From an uncultured Acidimicrobiales bacterium (GTDB taxonomy: Bacteria > Actinomycetota > Acidimicrobiia > Acidimicrobiales > SHLQ01), in NCBI GenBank assembly GCA_937922235.1, contig CAKZVC010000023.1, forward strand, positions 1-64,000: a stretch of 64,000 nucleotides of DNA. Direction: 5' to 3'. Below the pieces are notes generated by a model. That model worked only from the letters and a program-made list of their open reading frames with translations. It was not told where the DNA came from and did not search any database. Shown one piece after another: positions 18,294-29,600 of the stretch. Position numbers and translations under genes: made by a program. The stretch's first letter is position 1, and each line of letters begins with the position of its first letter.

Positions 18294-18766
18294 CTGAACC
18301 AAACTGGGTAACCATCGAACGCACCTTCGCGGCTCCGATCGACACGGTGTGGAGCATGTGGGCTGAAGCCGAGCACTACGCCAACTGGTACGGCCCAATG
18401 GGTGCAACGATTCCAACGGCAAACATGGACGTCCAGGTCGGCGGGAAGCGTCTGATCTGCATGGAAATGCAAACCCCCAATGGTGAAATGCAAATGTGGT
18501 TCACGGGTGAGTTCACTGAGGTCACCCCCGTCACGCGTCTCGTCTACACCGACATGATGTGCGACGCCGACGGCAACCCCACTCCCCCAGAAGCAATGGG
18601 CCTGCCTGCTGACCACGACATGACGACCTCGGTCATCGTCGAGCTCGAGGACCTCGATGGGTCTACGAAGATGACGATGACCCACGTCGGCGTTCCCGCT
18701 GACTCACCAGGCGGCCAGGGATGGGTCATGGCCATCGACAAGCTCGAAGCCGCGCTCGCTTCCTAG
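18290..18766 (+). CDS. SRPBCC/AHSA1-family protein
   Basis: 158 residues starting MTEPNWVTIERTFAAPIDTVW, with a hydrophobic-ligand-binding START-like fold: WAEAEHYANWYGPMGATIPT (about 26-45), FTEVTPVTRLVYTDMM and the C-terminal PGGQGWVMAIDKLEAAL. These proteins are typical partners of ArsR regulators; ligand unknown. ATGA overlap with the regulator gives translational coupling. It converges on the acyl-CoA synthetase gene with three bases between stops. Confidence 0.85.
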   Translation: MTEPNWVTIERTFAAPIDTVWSMWAEAEHYANWYGPMGATIPTANMDVQVGGKRLICMEMQTPNGEMQMWFTGEFTEVTPVTRLVYTDMMCDADGNPTPPEAMGLPADHDMTTSVIVELEDLDGSTKMTMTHVGVPADSPGGQGWVMAIDKLEAALAS

Positions 18767-18769
18767 CGC

Positions 18770-20389
18770 TTAGGAATCTCGCTCGCGGAGTTCGACGCGA
18801 CGGATCTTGCCCGAGATCGTTTTGGGAAGTTCGGTCACGTATTCGATTTCTCGCGGGTACTTGTACGGAGCGGTCGTGGTCTTCACGTGCTCTTGTATCT
18901 CGGCGGTCAGCTCGTCGCTGCCTTCGAAACCGGGAGCCAAGATCACGAACGCCTTCACGATGTTGCCTCGGTCGGGGTCGGGCTTGCCTACTACGGCAGT
19001 CTCGGCCACGGCCGGGTGTTCGATCAGCGATGACTCGACTTCGAAGGGGCCAATCCGGTACGCCGCTGACAAAATGACATCGTCAGCCCGCCCAACAAAC
19101 CATAGATACCCGTCTTCGTCTCGGAAGGCTCGATCGCCGGTGTAGTACCAGCCGTTGCGAAAGACCTCGGCGGTTCGTTCGTCGTCTTGCCAGTAGCCCT
19201 GAAAAAGTCCGATCGGGCGCGGTTCGGTTGATACGCAGATGTTGCCCTCTTCCCCATCGGCGCACACGTTGCCGTCGTCGTCGACCACATCGACGTGGAC
19301 CCCGGGCGCCGGAAGGCCCATCGACCCTGGCTTGACCGGTTCGGACGGGTAGTTGGCAACCAGCACTACCGTCTCAGTCTGCCCATAGCCGTCATATGGG
19401 GTTGTCCCGGTGGCATTCCTCCACGTCTCGATCACCTCAGGGTTCAACGGCTCACCGGCGCTCGTGCAATGACGAAGCGTCGACCAGTCGTAGGTGGCGA
19501 GGTCCATTTGTGCGAAGGCCCGGTACAGCGTCGGAGGGGCGCAGAACGAGGTGACCTCGAGTTCGCTCAGAAGCGTGAGCATCCGGTCGAAATCGGGTTT
19601 GCCGATGATGTTCCACATGACGAGCGTCGAGCCAATAATCCACTGACCAAACAGCTTGCCCCACGCGGCTTTGGCCCAGCCGGTGTCCGACACCGTCCAG
19701 TGCACGTCTTCGGGCGTGAGGTCGTGCCAGAAGCGCGCGGTGATCTCGTGACCGAGCGCGTAAACACCCACGTGCTGAACCATCTTTGGACCGCCTGTCG
19801 TGCCCGACGTGAAGTACAACAGCAGCGGATCGTCCGGCGTGGTGTTAGCAACCTCGGCCGGCTCGTCCGTCATGGCGGCCTGTCCTTGGGTAAAGCCGAT
19901 CCACCCGTCGCGTTCTTCGCCAACCACAAACGCCGCCCGAACGGTTGGGCACTCGGCTCGTACCTCATCGAACCGTTCGGCTGCTGGCTCGTCGCACACA
20001 ACCGCCGTGGCACCCGACTGTTGAACTCGGTACAGCTGATCCTTAGACATCAGCTGGTTTGTACCAGGCATCGGCACCGCACCGATCTGGAAGCATCCAA
20101 GGAGCGCGGCATAGAACTCGACGATTCGGGGAACCTGAACAAATACCTTGTCGCCCCGCCCAATCCCGTTGGCCCGCAGGAGGTGGGCTGTCCGATGAGA
20201 CATATCGGCAAGCTCGGCGAACGAATACCGGTTGATCGTGATCCCATCGGGCTCGATCGCAATGAGCGCGGTCTTCTCCGGCGTCTCGGCGGCCCGAGCA
20301 AACATCACATCCCCGGTGAAGTTGAACGTCTCCGGAATGTCCAGTTTGAAACTGGAACGTGTCTCTTGATAGCTCGTCATGTTCGGCAT
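18770..20389 (-). CDS. Acyl-CoA synthetase (AMP-forming), medium-chain/ACSM-like
   Basis: 539 residues of the ANL superfamily. P-loop YFTSGTTGGPKM (about 192-203), A5 motif YDGYGQTE (about 333-340), YYTGDRAFRDEDGYLWFVGR (about 411-430) and the C-terminal PKTISGKIRR with the adenylating Lys. The N-terminal part resembles medium-chain acyl-CoA synthetases. It activates a carboxylic acid to its CoA thioester in the cytoplasm; exact substrate unknown. Leadered start: AGGGGGA eight bases before the ATG. Confidence 0.9.
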   Translation of the reverse strand: MPNMTSYQETRSSFKLDIPETFNFTGDVMFARAAETPEKTALIAIEPDGITINRYSFAELADMSHRTAHLLRANGIGRGDKVFVQVPRIVEFYAALLGCFQIGAVPMPGTNQLMSKDQLYRVQQSGATAVVCDEPAAERFDEVRAECPTVRAAFVVGEERDGWIGFTQGQAAMTDEPAEVANTTPDDPLLLYFTSGTTGGPKMVQHVGVYALGHEITARFWHDLTPEDVHWTVSDTGWAKAAWGKLFGQWIIGSTLVMWNIIGKPDFDRMLTLLSELEVTSFCAPPTLYRAFAQMDLATYDWSTLRHCTSAGEPLNPEVIETWRNATGTTPYDGYGQTETVVLVANYPSEPVKPGSMGLPAPGVHVDVVDDDGNVCADGEEGNICVSTEPRPIGLFQGYWQDDERTAEVFRNGWYYTGDRAFRDEDGYLWFVGRADDVILSAAYRIGPFEVESSLIEHPAVAETAVVGKPDPDRGNIVKAFVILAPGFEGSDELTAEIQEHVKTTTAPYKYPREIEYVTELPKTISGKIRRVELRERDS

Positions 20390-20487
20390 CAGTGTCCCCC
20401 TGTTGTCGTCACCAACGTAGGCAATTCAGCGGACAGAGGGCACCGCCACCTGGCAGTTTGACAAACCACCCCTCCTGTAAAGATTCT

Positions 20488-20524
20488 TGCCCCGTTTCAG
20501 ACCTGTCAGGTCTGAAACGGGGCA
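20488..20524. repeat. Perfect 37-nt palindrome (TGCCCCGTTTCAGACCTG family)
   Basis: Two perfect 18-base arms around a single T. Same family as 921-969. It lies beside the bidirectional terminator in the 236-base gap between the acyl-CoA synthetase and the giant gene. Confidence 0.85.
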
Positions 20525-20530
20525 GAAAAA

Positions 20531-20575
20531 CGGGGAGGCCCGGCCGTTCCTTTCGGAGCTGCCGGGCCTTCCTCG
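20531..20575 (-). terminator. Intrinsic terminator of the giant DUF11 gene, probably bidirectional
   Basis: Stem GAGGCCCGGC / GCCGGGCCTTC with a 16-base loop, followed by five Ts on the minus strand and five Ts on the plus strand. Confidence 0.8.
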
Positions 20576-20590
20576 TTTTTGTGTCGATTT

Positions 20591-20625
20591 ACTGACCTCT
20601 ACGGTCAGTTTTTCTGTACAAATCT
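20591..20625. repeat. Palindrome abutting the stop codon of the giant gene
   Basis: ACTGACC/GGTCAGT inverted repeat followed by TCTGTACAAATCTC, the same right-arm sequence as in 37017-37067. It ends at the base before the stop triplet (20628-20626). Confidence 0.65.
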
Positions 20626-23600
20626 CTAGTTGCGGTTTTTGCGACGCTCGATGTAGGCGAGCTCGTCTTCTTCCTTGCGGCCGAACAGCACGAGTGCTGC
20701 GCCGAGGAAGAACAGACCGAGTGCCCAGGAGAGGAACACGATCGTCCACGTCGTGCCGGTTACCGCCAGCGGCGGTGCGGCCTGCGCAACCACGATGCCG
20801 GCGTCGACCGTTGGGTCGAACTGGCCAGCGATCAGGTTGTACGTCGTTGTTGTGCCGTCGAGCGCAACGTCGGAGTCAGTTGCATCGTTCGTTCCCGAGT
20901 TGCGGGAGGTGAACGTGCGACCCTGCGGATCGTTGAACGTCACGGTGTAATCGCCCGGTGGAAGACCACGTACCGCCCAGTCACCATTCGCATCGGTGAT
21001 GTCCGTGCCGAAGATCTCGCCAGTCGCCACGTTGATGACGTTGACCCGAACTCCAGACACGCCCGTCTCGGTTCCATCCTGAATTCCGTCACGATCGGCG
21101 TCGAACCACACCAACGAACCAATGCCGGCAGCTGGCGTAAAGCCGAAGTCGACGGTGAAGTTGTCGTTGCCATCAGGCTCATCACCAATCGACAGCACGA
21201 TCGGCTCCGAAACCGCCCCGTCACCGAGAACGAACGATCCGTTGTCATCGGAGTCGAGGTCGTTGTCTGGATCTGGGGCTATACCTGCAGTCGTGTTGTT
21301 GCCGGTCGAGGTCACCACGTTGTTCAGTGGTCCACCTGGTGCGAAGTTCGATGCGATGACCGCAACAACGTACGTGCCCTCTTCGAGATCATCGAACAAG
21401 TAGAAGCCACCCGAGTCAGTGACCTGGGTGCGTGGCTGACCGGCTGCATCGAGAACAGGGTCGCCGTTCTCGTCGAGCAGCACGAGGGTGACGCCCGCAA
21501 CCGGTGCTTCGTTCGGATCAAAGATGCCGTCGTTGTCATCGTCGAACCAGACGACGTTGCCAAGCGACAAGCGCACGTTTTCTTCGACAAGGAACGGAGC
21601 CGGATCGTGATCGTCCTCGTCACCAGCGGCGTTGTCGATCTCATCATCGGTGATTGGACCGTCATCGTTGACGTCGGTGTTCGGCGTCGAGTCGATGTCG
21701 TTGCCGTCATCGTTCGAGATCTCTGCGGCGTTCAGCTGTGCGCCGATCGTCGGGTTGATCGCCGTCATCGTGATCGTGACGTCTACCGAGTCGCCCGCAG
21801 CGATTGGGCCGACGGTCGTGACGGCAGTGCCATCACCGTTGTCGGTCCACGCTGCGCTGTCGGCTGCGGCCGAACTGAGGTCAAAGCCGGCCGGGAAGAA
21901 GTCGGTGACCTCAACGCTCGCCGCATCGACGGTGCCCTGGTTGAACACGGTGATGGTGAACGTGATGTCGTCGCCGATATCGATCACACCATCGGTTGGG
22001 TTGCCGCCGGTGTCGGAGGTGTAGACCTTGCGAAGTGCGAGGTCGTACGCCGCAACAGTCAGCGGTGCATCGTCGATGTCATCCTCGCTCGGAGGTGTGC
22101 CGTCGTCGTTCGGGTTGGTGTTCGGAGTTGAGTCGATGTCATCACCATCGTCGGTGCTGATCTCGGCCCAGTTCACGAGCGGACCAGCGCCTGGGGTGGC
22201 AGCAGTCAGCGTGATCGTCACCGACGTCGACGCACCAGCAGCAAGCGGGCCAACCGTGGTGGTTGCCGTGTTGTTGGCGTTGTCGGTCCACGCTGCGCTA
22301 TCGGCAGAGGTTGCACTCAGGACGAAGCCAGCTGGGTAGTAGTCGGTGATATCGAAGGATGCGGCATCAACCGTGCCCTCGTTGGTCACGGTGATCGTGA
22401 ACGTTGCGTCGTCGCCAGCTTGGATGACACCGTCGGTGGCGTTGCCATCGGTGCTCGTGTCAGACGTGAAGTCCTTCACGAGTGCGAGGTCGTAGACATC
22501 GACGGTCAGGCCAGCAATGTCGTGATCGTCCTCATCAGCTGCACCGTTCCCGTCAGGTGTGCCATCGATGACGTTGTCGGTTGGTGCGCCTGGCGCAGCC
22601 GGCTGGTTGTCGTTCGCAACATCGACATCCGGGGTCGAGTCGACATCGTTGCCGCTGTCCGCACTCACCTCAGCACCGTTGACGATGTCGCCGGCATCGG
22701 TTGCCGTCACGGTCATCGTGACAGGGATGTCGACCGAAGCGCCAGCGGCCAGCGGCCCACCGGTGAAGGTCGCCGTACCGTCAGCGTTCGGGGTCCACGT
22801 TGCATCGTTCAGCGTCAGACCTGCAGGGACATAGTCAGTCACGTCGAACGTCGGAGCGTCAAGCGTGCCCTGGTTGGTGACGGTGATCGTGAAGACCACG
22901 TCGTCGCCGGTCTGGACTCGCCCGTCGGTGGCGTTGCCGTCAGCGCTCGTGTCGGACGTGTAAACCTTGGCGAGCGCCAGGTCGAACGTTCCAACAGTGA
23001 TGCCCGCGATGTCATGATCGTCGCTGTCTCCAGCGGTGTTGTTCGTGACATCGTCGGTCGGATCACCCGGCGCAGCTGGCTGGGTGTCGTCGGTTGGATC
23101 GGTATCAGGGGTCGAGTCGATGTCGTTGCCATCGTCCGAGCTGATCTCCGCAGTGTTCACCGAGACACCAGGTGCGGCGCTATCGACGGTGGCGACGAGC
23201 GTGATGTCGGTCGATGCGCCAGCGGCGAGTGGGCCTCCGGCGATCGTGGCCGAGCCATCAGGGTTCGGTGACCAAGTTGGGTCGTTGAGCACGAAGCCTG
23301 CTGGCAACGTGTCGGTGACCTCAAACGTAGTGGCGTCGATCGTGCCCTGATTGATCACCGTGATCGTGAAGGTCACCTCGGAGCCGTTCTCGGTCAGACC
23401 GTCAGTCGGATCGCCGAAGCCATCGTCAGTCACGGTCTTAATGAGAGCGAGGTCGAAGTTCTCTACACCGACAGCAGCCGGGTCGTGATCGTCTTCATCG
23501 CCAGCGGTGTTGTCGATGACGCCGTCGGTTGGGTCGCCCGGGCTCGATGGCTGAGCGTCGTTGGCGACGTCAGCATCTGGAGTCGAGTCGACATCGTTGC

Positions 23601-26600
23601 CGTCGTCGGCTGAGATTTCAGCCCAGTTGACGTACTGACCTGGGGTAACGACTCCGGCGGTCATGGTGACCGTGATGTCGACCGATGCGCCAGCGGCCAG
23701 TGGGCCACCGGTGATCGTTGCGGTGTCGTTGCCATTGTCGGTCCAGGCTGCATCGTTCAAGGTGAAGCCAGCAGGCAAGTGATCGGTTACGTCGAACGTC
23801 GCTGCGTCGACCGTTCCCTGGTTGGTCACGGTGATCGTGTAGGTCACGTCAGCACCGGTGTCGATGACCGCATCGGTTGGAGCGCCGAACGTATCGGACG
23901 TGTACTCCTTGGTGAGTGCGAGGTCATAGAGCTCGACGGTGACGCCAGCGATGTCGTGATCGTCGCTGTCACCAGCCGTGCCGTCAATGACGTCGTCGGT
24001 CGGGGCACCTGGAGCAGCCGGCTGAGCATCGTCAGCTGGGTTGCTATCTGGTGTCGAGTCGACATCGGTGCCGTCGTCAGCACTGATCTCGGCAAGGTTG
24101 ACGGCTTCACCTGGGACGACGGCGGTAGCCGTCAATGTCACAGGGACGTCGAGGGTTCCACCTGCAGCGATCGGTCCGGCAGCGATGGTGGCGGTGCCAT
24201 CAGCGTTGTCGGTCCAGGCTGCATCGTTGAGCACAAAGCCAGCAGGGATGTAGTCGGTGATGTCGATGGTGTTCGCATCAACCGTTCCCTGGTTGGTGAT
24301 CGTGATCGTGAAGGTGACATCTGCACCATTCTCGATGACACCGTCTGTCGGATCAGCATGGGTATCGGAGGTGTACACCTTGGTGAGTGCAAGGTCGTAG
24401 TTGACGATCTGCACACCGGCAGGGTCGTGGTCATCTTCGTCGCCAGCGGTGTTGTCGATGACGTTGTCAGTCGGAGCTCCTGGAGCTGCCGGCTGACTGT
24501 CGTTCGCTTGAACAGCATCAGGAGTCGAGTCAACATCGGTGCCGTCAGCAGCCGAGATCTCAGCCCAATTCACCGCATCGCCAGGTGCGGCAGAGTCAGC
24601 GGTGAGCGTGATCGTGATGTCGGTCGATGCACCGGCCGCAAGCGGACCAGCATCGATCGACGCGGTGCCATCAGCGTTGTCAGTCCAAGCTCCCAATGCG
24701 ACTTCGGCCGCACTGAGGACAAAGCCGGAGGGGTAGTAATCAGTAACCGTGAACGTGGTTGCATCGATCGTGCCCTGGTTGGTCACGGTGATGGTGAACG
24801 TTGCGTCGGTACCGTTCTCGAGGATGCCGTCGGCTGGAGCGCCGAAGGTATCGGACGTGAACACCTTGGTGAGTGCAAGGTCGTACTCGACAACATCGAT
24901 TCCAGCGATGTCGTGATCGTCCTCATCGCCGGCGGTGCCGTCAATGACACCATCGGTTGGGTCACCTGGTGCAGCTGGCTGGTTGTCGTTGCCAACGGTT
25001 GCATCAGGAGTCGAGTCGATGTCTGCGCCATCGTCAGCGCTGATCTCGGCCAGGTTGACGTTCGTACCAACGGCCGGGTTCTGCGCAGTGAGGATGATGG
25101 TGATATCGGTCGAGGCGCCAGCCGCAAGCGGACCAGCGTCGATCGACGCAGTCGCACCATTGTCGGTCCAAGTTGCGTCGTTGAGAACGAAGCCAGCAGG
25201 GATGTAGTCAGTAACCGTGAAGGTGGTTGCATCGATCGTGCCCTGGTTGGTCACGGTGATCGTGAAGACCACATCGCTTCCAGCCTGCACCTGGCCGTCG
25301 GTCGTGAGACCGAACGTGTCGGCGGTATAGACCTTCTCGAGAGCGAGGTCGTAGTTCGCAACCGAAACGCCAGCCGGGTCGTGATCATCTTCGTCACCAG
25401 CGGTGTTATCGATGACGCCGTCGGTCGGAGCACCCGGGCCAGCAGGCTGAGCATCGTCGGCGATGTTCGCATCCGGAGTCGAGTCGACATCGTTGCCATC
25501 ATCAGCCGAAATCTCCGCCCAGTTGACGTACTCACCAGGCGTCACTGCCGTGGCCGTCAACGTGATCGTGATGTCGGTCGAGGCACCAGCCGCAAGCGGA
25601 CCAGCGTCGATCGACGCAGTCGCACCATTGTCAGTCCAAGTTGCGTCGTTGAGAACGAAGCCAGCAGGGATGTAGTCAGTAACCGTGAAGGTGGTCGCAT
25701 CGATCGTGCCCTGGTTCGTGACCGTGATCGTGAAGGTCACGTCTGCGCCATCAGCGATGACGCCGTCAGCGGCAGCACCGAAGGTGTCGGACGTGTACTC
25801 CTTGGTCAACGCAAGGTCGTATGAGCCAACGCTTACGCCGGCCGGATCGTGATCATCCTCATCACCGGCGGTGCCGTTGATGTCGTTGTCAGTTGGAGCT
25901 CCCGGCCCAGAAGGCTGAGCGTCGTTGCCAACAATCACATCTGGGGTCGAGTCAATGTCCGTGCCATCGTCAGCGGAGATTTCCGCCCAGTTGACGTAGT
26001 CGCCATCGGCTGCACCGTTTGCGGTGAGCGTGATGGTGATGTCGGTCGAGGCACCAGCCGCAAGCGGACCAGCATCGATCGACGCCGTTCCATCGGCATT
26101 GTCAGTCCAAGCTCCTGCAGCTACTTCGCCCGCACTCAGGTCAAAGCCGGAGGGAAGGTAGTCGGTGACCTCGAACGTGGTGGCGTCGAGGGTTCCCTGG
26201 TTGGTCACGGTGATCGTGAAGGTCACGTCCGAGCCGTTCTCGATGAAGCCGTCGGTGGTGTTTCCGAGCGTGTCAGATGTGTACACCTTCGCCAATGCGA
26301 GGTCGTAGTTGGCTACCGAAACCGCAGCGACGTCGTGATCATCCTCATCGCCGGCAGTTCCATCGATGACATTGTCGGTCGGAGCTCCAGCGCCAGCGGG
26401 CTGGTTGTCGTTCGCCTGAACAGCGTCTGCGGTCGAGTCAACATCGTTACCGTCATCGGCACTGATCTCGGCCCAGTTCTCAAACGATCCTGGAGCAACC
26501 GTGGTCGCGGTTGTGGTGATGGTGATGTCGGTGCTCGCACCAGCCGCAAGCGGACCAGCATCGATCGATGCCGTTCCATCTGCGTTGTCAGTCCAAGCTG

Positions 26601-29600
26601 CATCATTCAGATCGAACCCAGCAGGGAGATAGTCGGTGATCGTGAAGCTCGTAGCGTCGATCGTGCCCTGGTTCGTAACCGTGATCGTGAACGTCACGTC
26701 AGCACCCTGTTCGATGACGCCGTCAGCCGGATCTGCGAACGTGTCCGAGGTGTAGACCTTCTGGAGTGCGAGGTCGTACTCGGCAACCGTGATACCGGCC
26801 GGATCATGGTCATCGCTGTCGGCCACGCCATTCCCGTCAGGTGTGTTGTCCACAACGTTGTCGGTCGGAGCGCCTGGGCCAGCAGGCTGAGCATCGTCGG
26901 CGATATTCGCATCCGGAGTCGAGTCGACATCGTTGCCGTCATCACCCGAGATCTCTGCCCAGTTCACGTGGTCACCAACTGGAGCGCCGTTGGCAGTCAA
27001 GGTGATCGTGATATCGGTACTTCTACCGGCAGCAAGAGGACCAGCATCGATCGACGCGGTGCCGTCAGCGTTGTCAGTCCACGCTCCCGCAAGAGCCTCG
27101 CCCGCACTCAGGTCAAAGCCAACAGGGATGTAATCGGTAACCGTAAACGTGGTCGCATCGATCGTGCCCTGGTTCGTGACCGTGATCGTGAACGTCACGT
27201 CATCACCGGTCTCAACAACGCCATCAGTAGCAGCGCCACTGGTGTCAGATGTGTAGACCTTGATCAGAGCGAGGTCGAAGTTCGCAACGGAAACGCCAGC
27301 CGGGTCGTGATCGTCCTCATCACCGGCGGTGTTGTCGATAACGCCATCGGTCGGCTCGCCCGGACCAGCGGGCTGAGTGTCGTTGCCCTGGGTGGCGTCT
27401 GGGGTCGAGTCAACGTCGACGCCATCGGCAGCCGAAATCTCCGCCCAGTTAACCGAGTCGCCGGTAGGCGCCGCGGTAGCCGTCAGCGTGATCGTGATGT
27501 CGGTGCTCGCACCGGCCGCAAGCGGACCGGCGTCAATCGATGCGGTCGCACCGTTGTCGGTCCACGCAGCATCGTTCAGCACGAAGCCGGCGGGGATGTA
27601 GTCAGTGACCGTAAAGGTCGCGGCGTCGATCGTGCCCTGGTTCGTGACCGTGATCGTGAACGTCACGTCTGAGCCATTCTCGATGATGCCGTCAGCAGCA
27701 GCACCGAAGGTGTCGGACGTATACACCTTCTGGAGTGCAAGGTCGTACTCGCCAACGGTGATACCCGCAGGGTCATGGTCGTCTTCGTCACCAGCGGTGT
27801 TATCGATGACGTTGTCGGTCGGGGCACCCGGCCCAGCAGGCTGAGCATCGTCAGCGATGTTCGCATCCGGAGTCGAGTCGATGTCGTTGCCGTCATCAGC
27901 AGAAATCTCGGCCCAGTTCACGTGATCGCCAACAGGAGCGCCATTGGCGGTGAGCGTGATGGTGATGTCGGTCGACGCACCGGCAGCCAGCGGACCGGCA
28001 TCGATCGACGCAGTGCCATCGGCATTGTCCGTCCAAGCTCCTGCAGCTACTTCGCCCGCACTCAGGTCAAAGCCGGAGGGAAGGTAGTCGGTGACCTCAA
28101 ATGTGGTCGCATCGATCGTGCCTTGGTTGGTAACGGTGATGGTGAAGACCACATCATCACCAGCCTGAACAACACCATCGGTCGGAGCGCCGGACGTGTC
28201 GGAGGTGTAAACCTTCTGCAGCGCGAGGTCGTAGTTCGCAATAGCGACTGCGGCGACATCGTGATCGTCTTCATCAGATGCACCAGCAGCGTCAGCGGTG
28301 TTATCGATGACATTGTCGGTCGGGTCGCCAGCAGCAGCTGGCTGGTTGTCGTTCGCCTGAATCGCGTCAGGAGTCGAGTCAACATCGTTGCCATCGTCAG
28401 CCGAAATCTCCGCCCAGTTCTCGAACGAACCTGGGGTTGAGACAGTGGCCGTCGTGGTGATGGTGATGTCGGTAGAGGCACCAGCAGCCAACGGGCCAGC
28501 ATCGATCGACGCCGTGCCATCAGCGTTGTCTGTCCACGCCGCATCATTCAGATCGAAACCGGCAGGGATGTAATCGGTGACGGTGAAGGTCGTTGCATCG
28601 AGCGTGCCCTGGTTCGTCACGGTGATCGTGAAGGTCACGTCAGCGCCAAGCTCGATAACGCCGTCGGTTGGAGCACCAGCGGTGTCCGAGGTGTAGACCT
28701 TCTGAAGTGCAAGGTCGTATGCCTCAACCGTGATACCCGCAGGGTCATGGTCGTCACTGTCGCCAGCGGTGTTGTCCACGACGTTGTCGGTCGGTGCACC
28801 CGGGCCGGCAGGCTGAGCATCGTCGGCGATGTTCGCATCCGGAGTCGAGTCGATGTCGTTGCCGTCATCAGCCGAAATCTCCGCCCAGTTCACGTGATCG
28901 CCGGTAGGCGCCGTCGCAGCCGTGAGGGTGATCGTGATATCAGTTGAAGCGCCAGCCGCAAGCGGGCCAGCATCAATCGAAGCGGTCGCACCGTTGTCAG
29001 TCCACGCCGCATCGTTCAGCACGAAGCCAGCAGGGAGATAGTCGGTCACCGTAAACGTGGTTGCGTCAAGCGTTCCCTGGTTCGTCACCGTGATCGTGAA
29101 CGTCACGTCATCGCCGATTTCGACGACTCCGTCAGTAGCGGCGCCAGTGGTGTCTGAGGTATACACCTTCTGCAACGCAAGGTCGTAGCTCTGAATGGTG
29201 ACGCCAGCAGGGTCCTGATCGTCTTCATCGCCGGCGGTGCCGTCGATGACGTTGTCGGTCGGTGCGCCTGGCGCAGCCGGCTGGTTGTCATTGTTCGGGT
29301 TCGTATCTGGGGTCGAGTCAATGTCGATGCCATCATCAGCAGAGATTTCTGCCCAGTTGACCGACACGCCGTCAATGGCGGTCGTTGCGGTCATCGTGAT
29401 GGTGATGTCGGTGCTCGCACCTGGGGCAAGTGGGCCACCGGTGAAGTCAGCGGTGCCATCGGCGTTATCGCTCCACGCAGCGTCGTTCAAGATGAAGCCT
29501 GCGGGCAGGTAGTCGGTAACGGTGAAGGTGTTCGCCTGTACCGAGCCCTGGTTGGTGACGGTGATCGTGAACGTAGCGTCGGTGCCGTTTTCGAGCACAC